64,000 nucleotides of DNA from Roseibacterium elongatum DSM 19469 (GCF_000590925.1 NZ_CP004372.1:3491110-3555109); one strand, 5' to 3'; positions 27,390 to 38,011 are shown, counted from the first letter of the stretch. The notes: generated by a model not told the origin, from the letters alone. Numbers and translations: made by a program.

Positions 27390-29669
27390 CTAGCCGTAAT
27401 GGGCCACGGGCGTGCCGGCCAGGGCCGAGATATTGAGCAATCCGCGCGCGGTGATCGACGGGGTCACGATATGGGCGCGATTGCCCATCCCCATCAGGAT
27501 CGGGCCAACCTCGAGGCCGCCGGCCTTGGCCTTGAGCGTGTTGCGCGTGGCGCCCGCCGCATCGGTCGAGGCGAAGATGAGCGCGTTGGCCGCCCCCTGC
27601 AGGCGCGAATGCGGAAAGACACGGCCCCTCAGCTCGGGGTCGAGGGCGCTGTCGACATGCATTTCGCCCTCGTACACGAAAGCGCGCGGTTCGGAATCGA
27701 GGATGTCCAACGCCGCGCGCATCCGCCGGCCACTGTCGCTGTCGAGGTTTCCGAACTGGCTGCCCGAGCACAGGGCGATTTGCGGCACGATCCCGAACCG
27801 GTTGATGTGGCGCGCGGTGGCGATCACCGTTTCGGCGATCTGCTCGGGGCTGGGCACCGGATGCACCTGCGTGTCGCCCACGAAGAGAGGACCGTCTTCG
27901 AGGATCATCAAGCTGAGCGCGCCAACCGGCGTCAGCTCAGGGGTTTCAAGCAGTTGCCTGACATAGTTCAGGTGCCACAGATATTGGCCGAAGGTCCCGC
28001 AGATCATCGAGTCGGCCTCGTCGCGATGGACCATGACCGCGCCGATGGCGGTGGTGTTGGTGCGCATGATCGCCCGCGCGAGATCCGGCGTGACACCCCG
28101 GCGCTGCATGACCTCGTGATACGTGCCCCAATAGTCGCGGTATCGGGGGTCGTTTTCCGGGTTCACCAGTTCGAAATCGCCCCCCGGCTTCACGGTCAGG
28201 CCCGCCCGCTCGATGCGCAGGTCGATCGCCTCGGGGCGGCCGATTAGGATCGGCTTGTCGGTGGTTTCCTCCAGCATGGCCTGCGCGGCCCGCAAGACGC
28301 GCTCGTCCTCGCCCTCGGCAAAGACGATGCGGCGCGTGGTGCCCGAGGCGGCCTCGAACACCGGGCGCATGATCAGGGCCGACCGGAAGACCGATTGGTT
28401 CAGCCGGTCGCGATAGGCCGCCAGATCGTCGAGCGGGCGCGTCGCGACACCCGATGCCATGGCGGCCTCGGCCACGGCGCCGGCGACCACGGCGATCAGG
28501 CGCGGATCGAACGGTTTTGGGATCAGGTAATCGGGGCCGAAATTCATCTGCTCGCCCACATAGGCCGCGGCGGCCTCGGCGCTGGTGGTGGCCCGCGCCA
28601 AGGCCGCGATCCCTTTGATGCAGGCGATCTGCATCTCGTCGTTGATCTCGGTCGCGCCGACGTCCAGCGCACCGCGAAAGATGAAGGGGAAGCACAGGAC
28701 ATTGTTCACCTGGTTCGGGAAATCACTGCGCCCGGTGGCGATCACGGCCTCGGGCGCGACCGAGCGTACGGCGTCCGGCAGGATCTCGGGCGTGGGGTTG
28801 GCCAAGGCGAAGATGACGGGGCGATCGGCCATTTTCGCGACCATCTCGGGGGTCAGGACACCCGGCCCCGAAAGCCCGAGGAACATGTCCGCGCCGTCGA
28901 TCACCTCGTCCAGCGTCTTGGGCGCGGTGCCCTGGGCGTATTCCGCCTTTTGCGGCGTCATGCCGACCTCGCGCCCCTGATAGACCAGCCCGTCAATGTC
29001 GCAGAGCCAGACATTCTCGCGCTTCAGGCCCAGCTTGAGCAGCATGTTGAGGCAGGCAATCCCCGCGGCCCCGCCCCCGGTTGAGACCAGCTTGATATCC
29101 TCGAATCTCTTGCCCACGACGCGCAGCGCATTCGTGGCCGCCGCACCGACCACGATGGCGGTGCCATGCTGGTCGTCATGAAAAACGGGAATGTTCATCC
29201 GCTCGCGGCACAACCGTTCAACGGTGAAACAATCGGGCGCCTTGATGTCCTCGAGGTTGATGGCGCCAAAGGTCGGCTCCAGCGCGCAGACGATATCGGC
29301 CAGCTTTTCGGGGTCGCTTTCGTCGATCTCGAGATCGAAACAATCGATATTCGCGAATTTCTTGAAGAGGACGGCCTTGCCCTCCATAACCGGTTTCGAG
29401 CCCAGCGCCCCGATATTGCCAAGGCCCAGCACGGCGCTGCCGTTCGAGACGACGGCGACGAGATTGCCGCGCGATGTGTACCGGGCGGCATTGGCCGGAT
29501 CAGCCTTGATTTCAAGGCTGGCCTCGGCGACGCCGGGGCTGTAGGCGCGGCTCAGGTCGCGCCCGTTCGCCAGCGGTTTCGTGGCCCGCACCTCAAGCTT
29601 TCCGGGGCTTGGATGCTCGTGATAGAACAACGCCGCCGACCGCAGGCTTTCGTGTTTCTCGTCGCTCAT
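27390..29669 (-). CDS. maeB: NADP-dependent malic enzyme with phosphotransacetylase-like C-terminus
   Basis: A 759-residue MaeB-type enzyme that decarboxylates malate to pyruvate. The N-terminal malic domain (about 1-430) has [21 protein letters not shown], the NADP fold [16 protein letters not shown] and [15 protein letters not shown] motifs. The C-terminal region (about 430-759) is a phosphate acetyltransferase-like domain, thought to be regulatory in this family. Rhodobacteraceae use it to supply NADPH and pyruvate. It stands alone on its strand, 70 bases downstream of nadK. Confidence 0.94.
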   Translation of the reverse strand: MSDEKHESLRSAALFYHEHPSPGKLEVRATKPLANGRDLSRAYSPGVAEASLEIKADPANAARYTSRGNLVAVVSNGSAVLGLGNIGALGSKPVMEGKAVLFKKFANIDCFDLEIDESDPEKLADIVCALEPTFGAINLEDIKAPDCFTVERLCRERMNIPVFHDDQHGTAIVVGAAATNALRVVGKRFEDIKLVSTGGGAAGIACLNMLLKLGLKRENVWLCDIDGLVYQGREVGMTPQKAEYAQGTAPKTLDEVIDGADMFLGLSGPGVLTPEMVAKMADRPVIFALANPTPEILPDAVRSVAPEAVIATGRSDFPNQVNNVLCFPFIFRGALDVGATEINDEMQIACIKGIAALARATTSAEAAAAYVGEQMNFGPDYLIPKPFDPRLIAVVAGAVAEAAMASGVATRPLDDLAAYRDRLNQSVFRSALIMRPVFEAASGTTRRIVFAEGEDERVLRAAQAMLEETTDKPILIGRPEAIDLRIERAGLTVKPGGDFELVNPENDPRYRDYWGTYHEVMQRRGVTPDLARAIMRTNTTAIGAVMVHRDEADSMICGTFGQYLWHLNYVRQLLETPELTPVGALSLMILEDGPLFVGDTQVHPVPSPEQIAETVIATARHINRFGIVPQIALCSGSQFGNLDSDSGRRMRAALDILDSEPRAFVYEGEMHVDSALDPELRGRVFPHSRLQGAANALIFASTDAAGATRNTLKAKAGGLEVGPILMGMGNRAHIVTPSITARGLLNISALAGTPVAHYG

Positions 29670-29739
29670 CAGGTCCCTCCCCGTCTGGATAGTTTAGCCC
29701 TAAACTATCTCTGATCGCTGCGCCAGCGGCCCCCGGCGC

Positions 29740-30506
29740 TCAGGCGAATTGCTCGCGGATCAGGCGCTCTTCCAAGCCATGGCCCGGATCGAACAGGATG
29801 CGATGCGCGACCTCGGGTTCGGACCGGATCTCGACCGAGGTGACATTGCTGACCGCCCGGCTGTCGGCATCCGCCATGACCGGGCGCTTGTCGGCGTCCA
29901 GAACCTCGATCCGCACCACCGCACTTTTGGGCAAGAGGGCGCCGCGCCAGCGCCGCGGCCGAAAGGCCGCGACCGCCGTCACCGCCAGCACATCGGACCC
30001 GATGGGCAGGATCGGGCCATGGGCCGAATAGTTGTAGGCGGTCGAGCCGGCGGGCGTGCAGACAATCGCGCCATCGCAGACCAGTTCCTCCATCCGCAAC
30101 CGCCCGTCCACGTAGATCTTGAGCTTGGCCGCCTGCGGACCGGCGCGCAGAAGGCTGACCTCGTTTATGGCCAGCGCTTCGTGTTTGGTGCCGTTCGTCG
30201 CGATGGCGCTCATGTGCAGCGGGTTGATGACCTCTTCCTCTGCCGCCTCGAGCCGGTCGATCAAGGCCTCTTCGCGGTATTCGTTCATCAGGAACCCGAC
30301 CGTGCCGCGGTCATGCCATAGACCGGGGCCTCGATGTTCTGTGTCGCGTGCAGCGTGGCGAGCATGAAACCATCGCCACCCAGCGCCACGATCACGTCGG
30401 CGTCTTCCGGGGGAAAACTGCCGTAGAACGCCTCGAGCCGGCGCTTGGCCTCCTGCGCGAGGGCGGTGTCCGAGGCCAGGAAGGCGATATTGCGGGCCGC
30501 GGGCAT
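29740..30506 (-). pseudogene. nadK: NAD kinase, broken by one missing base
   Basis: Phosphorylates NAD to NADP. The N-terminal part (start 30506, MPAARNIAFLASD) has the catalytic ATP motif DVIVALGGDGFML. It changes frame at 30311-30314, where the expected YGMNRGTVGFLMNEY reads YGMTAARSGS. Adding one A after ATGA on the minus strand restores a 255-residue enzyme with INEVSLLR and TPAGSTAYNYSAHGPI intact. NAD kinase is essential in nearly all bacteria, so a sequencing or assembly error is the simplest account. Reads should be checked. Confidence 0.88.
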
Positions 30507-30757
30507 GGCCACCTCCGGGTTGCGGCCCAGCGGGGCCGGTTTGGCGGCGACCATCGCGCGCGCGCCCCCGAAACTCAATCCCGCATTGGGCCCGCATCGC
30601 AGGCGCGCGCGGCGGTTTGCCCCACGATCTGCCGCCCCCGCGTCATTTATCGCCGCTTTCCACCCTTCCCCGTGCCAGTCCCATGCCCTAAACCAACGGG
30701 CAACCGGTCGTGCCCGCCGGCATGGCTCCGCTGCCACCCCTCGAAAGGAGGACGCCA

Positions 30758-32053
30758 ATGAACGCCTCTCACCGTGACGAAGGCTTTTTCACCGAAAGCC
30801 TCGAAACCCGCGACGCCGAGATCTTCGACGCCATCCGCAAGGAACTGGGCCGCCAGCGTGACGAGATCGAACTGATCGCCAGCGAGAACATCACCTCTGC
30901 CGCCGTCATGGAGGCGCAGGGATCGGTCATGACGAACAAGTATGCCGAGGGGTATCCGGGGCGCCGCTACTATGGCGGGTGCCAATTCGTCGATATTGCC
31001 GAGAACCTCGCCATCGAGCGGGCGAAACATCTGTTCAACTGCGGTTTCGCCAATGTGCAGCCGAACTCGGGGTCGCAGGCCAATCAGGGCGTGTTCACGG
31101 CGCTGCTGCAACCGGGCGATACGATCCTCGGCATGTCGCTCGATGCGGGCGGGCACCTGACCCATGGCGCCAAGCCCAACCAGTCGGGCAAGTGGTTCAA
31201 CGCCATCCAGTACGGTGTGCGCGAAAGCGATCTGGAAATCGACTATGACCAGATCGCGGCCCTTGCGGCCGAGCATCAGCCCAAGATGATCATCGCCGGC
31301 GGCTCGGCCATTCCGCGGATCATCGATTTTGCCCGCATGCGCGAGATTGCCGACTCGGTGGGGGCCTATCTGCTGGTGGACATGGCGCATTTCGCGGGCC
31401 TCGTGGCGTCGGAACACTACCCCTCGCCCTTCCCGCACGCGCATGTCGCCACGACCACGACGCACAAGACGCTGCGCGGGCCGCGTGGCGGCATGATCCT
31501 GACCGATGACGAGACCATCGCGAAAAAGGTCAACTCGGCCATCTTCCCCGGCATTCAGGGCGGGCCGCTGATGCATGTGATCGCGGGCAAGGCCGTGGCC
31601 TTTGGCGAGGCATTGCGCCCCGAGTTCAAGGATTACCAGACGCAGGTCATCAAGAACGCGCAGGCGCTGGCCGATCAGCTGATGCAGGGCGGTCTGGATA
31701 TCGTCACCGGCGGCACCGACACGCATCTGATGCTGGTCGATCTGCGCCCCAAGGGCGTCAAGGGCAACGCCACCGAAAAGGCGTTGGGGCGCGCGCACAT
31801 CACCTGCAACAAGAACGGCATCCCCTTTGACACGGAAAAGCCGATGATCACCAGCGGCATCCGTCTGGGCAGCCCGGCGGGCACCACCCGCGGCTTCACC
31901 GAGGCCGAGTTCCGCCAGATCGGCACCTGGATCACCGAGGTGGTCGACGGCCTGGCCGCGAACGGTGAAGACGGCAATGCCACCGTCGAAGACAAGGTGA
32001 AAGCCGAGGTCCTCGAGCTTTGCGGTCGGTTCCCGATCTACCCCAACCTCTGA
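30758..32053 (+). CDS. glyA: Serine hydroxymethyltransferase
   Basis: A 431-residue PLP enzyme that converts serine and tetrahydrofolate to glycine and methylene-tetrahydrofolate. Landmarks are [33 protein letters not shown], the PLP-lysine motif [16 protein letters not shown] and [12 protein letters not shown]. The ATG at 30758 follows the strong AAAGGAGGA site; upstream in-frame starts are not supported. It diverges from nadK. Confidence 0.97.
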   Translation: MNASHRDEGFFTESLETRDAEIFDAIRKELGRQRDEIELIASENITSAAVMEAQGSVMTNKYAEGYPGRRYYGGCQFVDIAENLAIERAKHLFNCGFANVQPNSGSQANQGVFTALLQPGDTILGMSLDAGGHLTHGAKPNQSGKWFNAIQYGVRESDLEIDYDQIAALAAEHQPKMIIAGGSAIPRIIDFARMREIADSVGAYLLVDMAHFAGLVASEHYPSPFPHAHVATTTTHKTLRGPRGGMILTDDETIAKKVNSAIFPGIQGGPLMHVIAGKAVAFGEALRPEFKDYQTQVIKNAQALADQLMQGGLDIVTGGTDTHLMLVDLRPKGVKGNATEKALGRAHITCNKNGIPFDTEKPMITSGIRLGSPAGTTRGFTEAEFRQIGTWITEVVDGLAANGEDGNATVEDKVKAEVLELCGRFPIYPNL

Positions 32054-32100
32054 TCCCGAGTTGGAGGGCAACGCCCCGGTCGCCCGATTGCGAACGCGCA

Positions 32101-32137
32101 AATCGCCGCCCACGCCGCTGCGTCGGGCGGCGATTTC
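32101..32137 (+). terminator. Possible glyA terminator
   Basis: AAATCGCCGCCC and GGGCGGCGATTT form a perfect 12-bp stem with a 13-base loop, 48 bases past the glyA stop. The tail is TTTCTTG, a weak T tract. Confidence 0.6.
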
Positions 32138-32247
32138 TTGCAGGTGTTACAAAGCCATGGCATTTTCGTCGGACAGGGGTGGGCCCAGGTGAGGGAGGTT
32201 GGGTCCTGCGCCCCGCGATGACCTGATCTTGGACCGAGACCGGACAT

Positions 32248-33294
32248 ATGCACGCTGCTTCGCCCACCCGCCCGCAGATCACGCCCGAGTACCGACAGGA
32301 GGCCGAGCGCGAGATCCGCGCCTTTGTGCGCGACTGGACGGCCCGCGACGACCGTATCGCGAGCCTCAGCTATTTCGGCACTTTCATTGTGTATTTCCTG
32401 ACGCTTTGGGCAGCGGTGGCAGCCTGGCCAAGCTGGTGGCTGGTGGCCGCTTTGGTGGTGGTGAATGCCTTTGCCGGGGTGCGCCTATACGTCCTGCAGC
32501 ATGATTGCGGGCACGGATCGCTCTTCACCTCGACGCGGGCCAACGACCTGGCCGGGCACGTGCTGTCGATCTTCACCCTGACCCCCTATCGGGTGATGAA
32601 GCATAACCACAATCAGCACCATTCCCATCTGGGCAATCTGGATGAACGCGATACGACCGAGATTCTGACGCTGACCCTGCGCGAGTGGCAGGCGGCCGGC
32701 CCGTGGCGGCGGCTTTACTATCGGCTCTACCGCAATCCCTTCATCATGATCCCGATCGGCGGGCTGTTCACCTATGTGCTGGCCTATCGCTGGCCCAAGA
32801 ACGCCGGGCGGATCGATGCGGCGGGCGTGCTGCTGCACAACCTGGGCCTTGTGGGCTGGGTCGGTCTGCTGTGGGGGCTGGGCGGATGGCCCGCGCTGGC
32901 GATCTATGCCGGGACGGTCTTTGTCGCCGGATGCCTCGGGGTGTTCCTGGTGTATTTGCAGCACAATTTCGAGGATACGTGGTGGGATCGCAAACCCGAC
33001 CTCAACCCGGCGCGCGCGGCCTTGCAGGGGTCGTCGGCGCTGGATCTGGGCTGGTGGTTCGACCTGGCGGTCGCCAACATCACCTATCACGACATCCACC
33101 ATTTCAACGCCAACATCCCCAGCTATCGCCTGCGCGCCTGTCACCGCGCACTGCGCCGGAAATACGAGGTACAGACCATCGGCTGGGCCGAGGCGCTGCG
33201 GTCATTCACATTGAAGCTGTGGGACGAGGAACAGCAGCGTCTCGTCCCCTTCCCGCGCGAGAGGCGCCGCGGGGCGGTGCCCGGCGGCGCCTGA
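32248..33294 (+). CDS. Membrane fatty-acid desaturase
   Basis: A 348-residue di-iron desaturase with four or more membrane helices and the three histidine boxes HDCGH (about 85-89), HNHNQHH (about 119-125) and HDIHHFN (about 281-287). The family inserts double bonds into acyl chains at the inner membrane or acts on related lipids such as carotenoids. Arginine-rich C-terminal tail. Neither neighbour gives a more precise substrate. It converges on the NYN-domain gene with a nine-base gap. Confidence 0.92.
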   Translation: MHAASPTRPQITPEYRQEAEREIRAFVRDWTARDDRIASLSYFGTFIVYFLTLWAAVAAWPSWWLVAALVVVNAFAGVRLYVLQHDCGHGSLFTSTRANDLAGHVLSIFTLTPYRVMKHNHNQHHSHLGNLDERDTTEILTLTLREWQAAGPWRRLYYRLYRNPFIMIPIGGLFTYVLAYRWPKNAGRIDAAGVLLHNLGLVGWVGLLWGLGGWPALAIYAGTVFVAGCLGVFLVYLQHNFEDTWWDRKPDLNPARAALQGSSALDLGWWFDLAVANITYHDIHHFNANIPSYRLRACHRALRRKYEVQTIGWAEALRSFTLKLWDEEQQRLVPFPRERRRGAVPGGA

Positions 33295-33303
33295 CGGCCC
33301 GCC

Positions 33304-33912
33304 TCAGGCCCGGCGCTTGCCCCCAGACGCCCCGCCATCGGGCGGGTCGAGATCGAGCCAAAGCTGCCCGCCGGAATAACCGCCCCGCACAAGGAAACCG
33401 GGCTGCCGGATCTGCGGGAACTCTGCGGCCCAATCCCTGTAGCGGTCGTTCGACACGACACGGGCGGTCATGTCCGACGCCGCCCGCAAGATCGTGGGGT
33501 CCGCCGGCGTGCCCTTATCCACCACCATGACCCGATCACGCGGCAGGCCGAGCAGCTTTTCAAACGCGTGGTCATGCTGGTAGCGGCCGGACAGCAGGTA
33601 GCCGGCATTGGCGTCGAAAACGACACCCGGCGTGAAGCCGCGGCGCTCGAGATGACGGACGACCTCTTGCACCGGGTCAAGGCGCGGCGTTCCATCCGCC
33701 CAATGCATGACGTTCGAGCCGTCGATGACGATGTAGCCCGCCTTGCCAGCGCCCCCCGGGCGGCGGCGCACGCCCCAGCCCCGCAGCAACAGGAACAGGC
33801 TTGCCAAGGCAGACGGGCCCGTGATCAGAACAAGGTCGGACAACCCCGGCAAAACGAGCGCGGCGGCGAGGCCAGCCAAGGACAAGACAAGCAAAAACAA
33901 AGGCACAATCAT
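33304..33912 (-). CDS. Membrane-anchored NYN/PIN-type ribonuclease (Zc3h12a-like)
   Basis: A 202-residue protein. Residues 1-45 form two hydrophobic helices. A NYN/PIN nuclease domain follows: YIVIDGSNVMHW with the first catalytic Asp, VVFDANAGYLL, VDKGTPADPTIL and RVVSNDRYRDW with a further Asp. These are the acidic residues expected to hold metal in Zc3h12a-like RNases. The membrane tether would place RNA cleavage near the inner membrane. RNA target unknown. Confidence 0.78.
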   Translation of the reverse strand: MIVPLFLLVLSLAGLAAALVLPGLSDLVLITGPSALASLFLLLRGWGVRRRPGGAGKAGYIVIDGSNVMHWADGTPRLDPVQEVVRHLERRGFTPGVVFDANAGYLLSGRYQHDHAFEKLLGLPRDRVMVVDKGTPADPTILRAASDMTARVVSNDRYRDWAAEFPQIRQPGFLVRGGYSGGQLWLDLDPPDGGASGGKRRA

Positions 33913-33961
33913 GCGTTTGGCGTAGCGAACGGGCGATCATCCGCCAAGCCGCATCATTGTC

Positions 33962-34543
33962 TCAGGCGGCCACCGCCTTGCGCACCATGTCCCAGTAGAT
34001 GCCCGCAACCGCCGCGCGGTCCAGACGGCCGCCCTCGCGATACCAGGTGGTGACACCCGTCAGCATGGCGATCAGCGCCATCGTGGCCAGCTTGGTATCG
34101 GGCACCGCGAAATCCCCGGCCTGTTGACCTGCGCGCAGGATCGCCTCGAGCCGGTCCTCGTAATCCCGGCGCAACCCTTCGATCACCGCGAAATTTTCGG
34201 GCGTGAGATTACGCAATTCCATATAGGCGATGAACACCAACTCGGGGCGGTCGAGGTGAAACCGGATGTGGTGGCGCACGAAATCCTCGAGCTGCGCCAC
34301 CGGGGCGGCATCGGGCGCGCGCCAGTCGGCCAGCAATTCCTCCAGATGGTCGCGCATCAGTTCGAACAGCAGCGCCTGCTTGTCGGGCGTGTACAGATAC
34401 AGCGCCCCCGCCTGCACGCCGACCTCGGCCGCGATCTGGCGCATGGACACGGCCGCGAAGCCGTGGCGTGCAAACAGGCGCAGCGCCGCAGCGCGCACCT
34501 TGGGGCCGGTTATGTCGGCGTGAGAGCCCTGTTTTCGTGCCAT
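33962..34543 (-). CDS. TetR/AcrR-family repressor
   Basis: A 193-residue repressor. The N-terminal HTH (AALRLFARHGFAAVSMRQIAAEVGVQAGALYLY) is typical TetR, followed by a helical ligand-binding domain. Start at 34543 (MARKQGSHADIT). A 14-base inverted repeat lies 16 bases upstream of the start, so autorepression is likely. No obvious structural gene of its own is adjacent; the divergent lipoprotein and hom may share the operator region. Confidence 0.9.
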   Translation of the reverse strand: MARKQGSHADITGPKVRAAALRLFARHGFAAVSMRQIAAEVGVQAGALYLYTPDKQALLFELMRDHLEELLADWRAPDAAPVAQLEDFVRHHIRFHLDRPELVFIAYMELRNLTPENFAVIEGLRRDYEDRLEAILRAGQQAGDFAVPDTKLATMALIAMLTGVTTWYREGGRLDRAAVAGIYWDMVRKAVAA

Positions 34544-34558
34544 GCACCCATGATTATC

Positions 34559-34572
34559 TGAACGCACGTTCA
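34559..34572. promoter_or_regulatory. Candidate TetR operator
   Basis: TGAACGCACGTTCA, with 6-bp arms TGAACG and CGTTCA around two bases. Located between the TetR start and the divergent lipoprotein gene, a normal place for an autoregulatory operator. Confidence 0.6.
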
Positions 34573-34647
34573 ATTCAACCACGCCGACGGGTGCGCCGCG
34601 CCGCTGCGCGCTGGACTTGGCCGGTCGCTTGGGGTTACGTGTGAGCC

Positions 34648-34908
34648 ATGCGCTTGCGTTCGACCCTTGCCCTGATTTCTGCGCTGGCCCTTGCGGCCTG
34701 CTCCAGCGGCATGCCCGATCTCGACCAGCGTATCACGCAGACCTCGCGCGATGCTCCCTACCCCACGCTTGTGCCCCTTGGCCCGCTGCTGGCGCAGGTC
34801 GACGCGCTGCTGCCACGTCGCGCCGCCGCAGAGGGTCAGAGCCTCGAGGCCCGCGCCGCCGATCTGCGCCGCCGCGCCGCGCAATTGCGCCGCATGTCGA
34901 TCTCCTGA
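34648..34908 (+). CDS. Small lipoprotein, hypothetical
   Basis: An 86-residue protein with a lipoprotein signal peptide: basic start MRLRST, hydrophobic core, and lipobox LAAC at about residue 18. The mature part is short, with PYPTLVPLGPLLAQVDALLP and a basic coiled C-terminus (RAADLRRRAAQLRR). Located 86 bases upstream of hom on the same strand. Function unknown. Confidence 0.75.
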   Translation: MRLRSTLALISALALAACSSGMPDLDQRITQTSRDAPYPTLVPLGPLLAQVDALLPRRAAAEGQSLEARAADLRRRAAQLRRMSIS

Positions 34909-34994
34909 TCGGGCGCAACCCGCGCGTTGAACCCCGTCTGCGAAGCGGCTAACAGATGCGGGACCACGCCAAACAGTTTTTCGGAGAGCCCCCA

Positions 34995-36281
34995 ATGACC
35001 GACCCTATCCGCCTTGGCATCGCGGGGCTTGGCACCGTGGGCGCCGGTGTCGTGAAAATCGTCCAGCGTCAGGCCGATCTTCTGGCCGCCCGCTGCGGCC
35101 GCCCGATCAAGGTCACGGCCGTCTCGGCCCGTTCCCGCGACAAGGATCGCGGTGTTTCGTTGAACCCCTATGCCTGGGAAGACGACCCCGTCGCGCTGGC
35201 GCGTCGTGCGGATGTGGATGTGTTCATCGAATTGATGGGCGGGTCCGACGGCCCGGCCAAGGCCGCGACCGAGGCCGCATTGGCCGCCGGCAAGCATGTC
35301 GTGACCGCCAACAAGGCCATGCTGGCCCATCATGGGCAGGCACTGGCCCTCGCCGCCGAGGAGGCCGGCCTGGCCCTGCGCTACGAGGCCGCCGTGGCCG
35401 GCGGCATCCCGGTCATCAAGGCCCTGCACGAGGGGCTTGCAGGCAACGCGATCACCCGCGTGATGGGCGTGATGAACGGCACCTGCAACTACATCCTGAC
35501 CCGGATGGAACTGGCGGGCCTGAGCTATGACGAGGCTTTCGCCGAAGCCGACGGTCTTGGCTATCTCGAGGCCGACCCCGAACTGGACGTGGGCGGCATC
35601 GACGCCGGTCACAAGCTGTCGATCCTGGCCTCGATCGCCTTTGGCACGCAGGTGGCCTTTGACGACATGACGCTCGAGGGGATCGGGCGCATCTCGATCG
35701 ACGATATCCGACAGGCGGGCGATCTGGGCTACAAGATCAAGCTTCTGGGCGTGGCGCAGATGACCGGGCGCGGGTTGGAACAGCGCATGACCCCGTGCCT
35801 CGTCCCCGCAAGCTCGCCCCTGGGTCAGCTTCAGGGCGGCACGAACATGGTCGTGATCGAGGGCGACGCCGTCGAGCAGATCGTCCTGCGCGGCCCCGGC
35901 GCGGGCGAAGGCCCCACGGCCAGTGCCGTAATGGGCGATGTGTGCGATATCGCGCGCGGCATCATCCTGCCCGTCTTTGGCCAGCCGGCCAGCAGCCTGA
36001 AACACGCGCCCGCCGCAATGGCCGAAGCCCCCGAAAGCTATTATCTGCGCATGGAATTGCTGGACAAACCCGGTGCGCTGGCCAAGGTGGCCACGGTCCT
36101 TGGAGACAGCGGCATTTCGATTGACCGGATGCGCCAATACGACCATTCCGGCGAGAATGCCCCGGTCCTGATCGTCACCCACAAGACGACGCGCGGCGAT
36201 CTGGATGCCGCCCTGTCGGCCTTGCCCGGGACGGGCGTGATGGTGGGCGATCCGGTCGCCCTGCGCATCGTGGACCTGTAA
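34995..36281 (+). CDS. hom: Homoserine dehydrogenase
   Basis: A 428-residue enzyme that reduces aspartate semialdehyde to homoserine for threonine and methionine synthesis. It has the NAD(P) motif GIAGLGTVGAGVV at the N-terminus, the catalytic region GVMNGTCNYILTRM and GYLEADPELDVGGIDAGHKL, and a C-terminal ACT domain (LLDKPGALAKVATVLGDSGISIDRM) likely used for threonine feedback. Start at 34995 is preferred over an in-frame codon 39 bases upstream. Confidence 0.96.
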   Translation: MTDPIRLGIAGLGTVGAGVVKIVQRQADLLAARCGRPIKVTAVSARSRDKDRGVSLNPYAWEDDPVALARRADVDVFIELMGGSDGPAKAATEAALAAGKHVVTANKAMLAHHGQALALAAEEAGLALRYEAAVAGGIPVIKALHEGLAGNAITRVMGVMNGTCNYILTRMELAGLSYDEAFAEADGLGYLEADPELDVGGIDAGHKLSILASIAFGTQVAFDDMTLEGIGRISIDDIRQAGDLGYKIKLLGVAQMTGRGLEQRMTPCLVPASSPLGQLQGGTNMVVIEGDAVEQIVLRGPGAGEGPTASAVMGDVCDIARGIILPVFGQPASSLKHAPAAMAEAPESYYLRMELLDKPGALAKVATVLGDSGISIDRMRQYDHSGENAPVLIVTHKTTRGDLDAALSALPGTGVMVGDPVALRIVDL

Positions 36282-36285
36282 CCCG

Positions 36286-36972
36286 ATGGACTGGCTGGCC
36301 CCCGTCGACATCTATTGTGAACGGGTCGGCACAGCCTTTTGGGCCGAGCCCTGGAATGCGTGGTCGAACCTCGCCTTTATCGCCGCCGCGATCTGGGGCG
36401 GCCTGACCGCGCGGCGGTTGGGGGTGACGCATTGGGTGGCCTGGCTGCTGATCGTGCTGGCCGGTTTGATCGGGATCGGATCCTTCCTGTTTCACACCTT
36501 TGCCAACACGTGGTCCGCGCTGGCCGATGTCGTGCCGATCTGGACATTCGTCGCGACCTTCGTTCTGGCCGGGATGCGCTATATCGGCGGCATGACGCCG
36601 GCGCGGGTGGCCGGTGTCTCGCTGGCCGTCGTTGTGGGTGCCGTGCTGATCGCGCGTCTGGCCATGGGCGAGGGCAGCGCCGCGCCTGCGGGACCGGACC
36701 CGTTGAACGGCTCGGCCCAATACGCCCCGGCCCTGCTGGCGCTGGCGACCTTTGCCTTCCTGACATGGCGCTGGACCCATCCGGCAGCGCCGTGGCTGTT
36801 GGCGGCCACGGCGGTGTTTGTCCTGTCGCTCGTGTTGCGCACGATCGATCGCGACCTGTGCGATGCGGTGCCGCTTGGCACGCATTTCCTGTGGCACGCC
36901 CTGAATGGGCTGATGATCGGGCTGCTGTTGCAGATGCTGCTGCGCACCGGTGGTCTGAGGCCGGCGCGTTAG
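36286..36972 (+). CDS. Ceramidase-family membrane protein
   Basis: A 228-residue protein with about six or seven membrane helices and the alkaline-ceramidase pattern: YCERVGTAFWAEPWNAWSNL at the N-terminus, GIGSFLFHTFANTWSALADVVPIW with the conserved His/Asp, and DRDLCDAVPLGTHFLWHALNG with the late His cluster that binds zinc. Bacterial members are thought to hydrolyse amide-linked lipids, but few are tested. Four bases separate it from hom, so they share a transcript. Confidence 0.85.
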   Translation: MDWLAPVDIYCERVGTAFWAEPWNAWSNLAFIAAAIWGGLTARRLGVTHWVAWLLIVLAGLIGIGSFLFHTFANTWSALADVVPIWTFVATFVLAGMRYIGGMTPARVAGVSLAVVVGAVLIARLAMGEGSAAPAGPDPLNGSAQYAPALLALATFAFLTWRWTHPAAPWLLAATAVFVLSLVLRTIDRDLCDAVPLGTHFLWHALNGLMIGLLLQMLLRTGGLRPAR

Positions 36973-37045
36973 CGCACCCATCCTTGCCCCTATGGGCCCC
37001 GGCGGGTAAGTGCGAAGGCAAGCAGTTTTCACGCAAGGAACTCCC

Positions 37046-38011
37046 ATGTCGCATCCCGTAGATTTCACTGACCGCATGCTGTCACTGGGCCTGGCCCGCG
37101 TGTCCGAGGCCGCGGCCATTGCCTCGGCCGACTGGGTCGGACGCGGCGACGAGAAGGCCGCGGACCAGGCCGCCGTGAACGCCATGCGCGAACAGTTGAA
37201 CAAGTTGGAGATCCAGGGGGTCGTCGTGATCGGCGAGGGCGAGCGTGACGAGGCGCCGATGCTCTATATCGGGGAAGAGGTGGGCGAAGGCCGCGGACCC
37301 GCCGTGGATATCGCGCTCGACCCGCTGGAAGGCACGACACTGACCGCCAAGGACATGCCGAACGCCCTGACCGTGATCGCCATGGGGCCGCGCGGCACGA
37401 TGCTGCACGCGCCCGATGTCTACATGGACAAGCTGGCGATCGGCCCCGGTTTTCCCGAAGGCGTGGTCAATCTTGAGATGTCGCCGGGCGAGCGTGTGCG
37501 CGCCCTTGCCGAGGCGCGCAGCTGCGCCCCCTCGGACATCACCGTCTGCGTGCTGGAACGCCCCCGCCATGCCGAGATGATCGCCGAGATCCGGGACACC
37601 GGCGCGGCGATCCGCCTGATCACCGACGGCGACGTGGCCGGCGTGATCCATTGCGCCGAGGCCGAAATCACCGGCATCGACATGTATATGGGCCAGGGCG
37701 GCGCGCCCGAGGGGGTTCTGGCCGCAGCGGCCCTGAAATGCATGGGCGGTCAGATGTGGGGTCGGCTGTTGTTCCGCAACGACGATGAACGCGGCCGCGC
37801 GGCCAAGGCCGGGATCACCGACCTCGACCGCGTCTATGCCCGCGACGACATGGTGACCAGCGATGTGATCTTTGCCGCCACGGGCGTGACCGATGGCTCG
37901 ATCCTGCCCGGCATCCGGCGCGAGCCGACCTATCTGCAGACCGAGACGATCCTGATGCGCTCCAAGACCGGGTCCGTCCGGCGCATGGTGTATCGCAACC
38001 CCAAGCGCTGA
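37046..38011 (+). CDS. glpX: Fructose-1,6-bisphosphatase, class II
   Basis: A 321-residue GlpX enzyme that dephosphorylates fructose-1,6-bisphosphate in gluconeogenesis. The metal-binding segments GEGERDEAPMLYIGEEVG and DIALDPLEGTTLTA are clear, as is ITDGDVAGVI. ATG at 37046 (MSHPVDFTDRM). It precedes recJ; between them is a 209-bp gap with only a doubtful short ORF. Confidence 0.95.
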   Translation: MSHPVDFTDRMLSLGLARVSEAAAIASADWVGRGDEKAADQAAVNAMREQLNKLEIQGVVVIGEGERDEAPMLYIGEEVGEGRGPAVDIALDPLEGTTLTAKDMPNALTVIAMGPRGTMLHAPDVYMDKLAIGPGFPEGVVNLEMSPGERVRALAEARSCAPSDITVCVLERPRHAEMIAEIRDTGAAIRLITDGDVAGVIHCAEAEITGIDMYMGQGGAPEGVLAAAALKCMGGQMWGRLLFRNDDERGRAAKAGITDLDRVYARDDMVTSDVIFAATGVTDGSILPGIRREPTYLQTETILMRSKTGSVRRMVYRNPKR

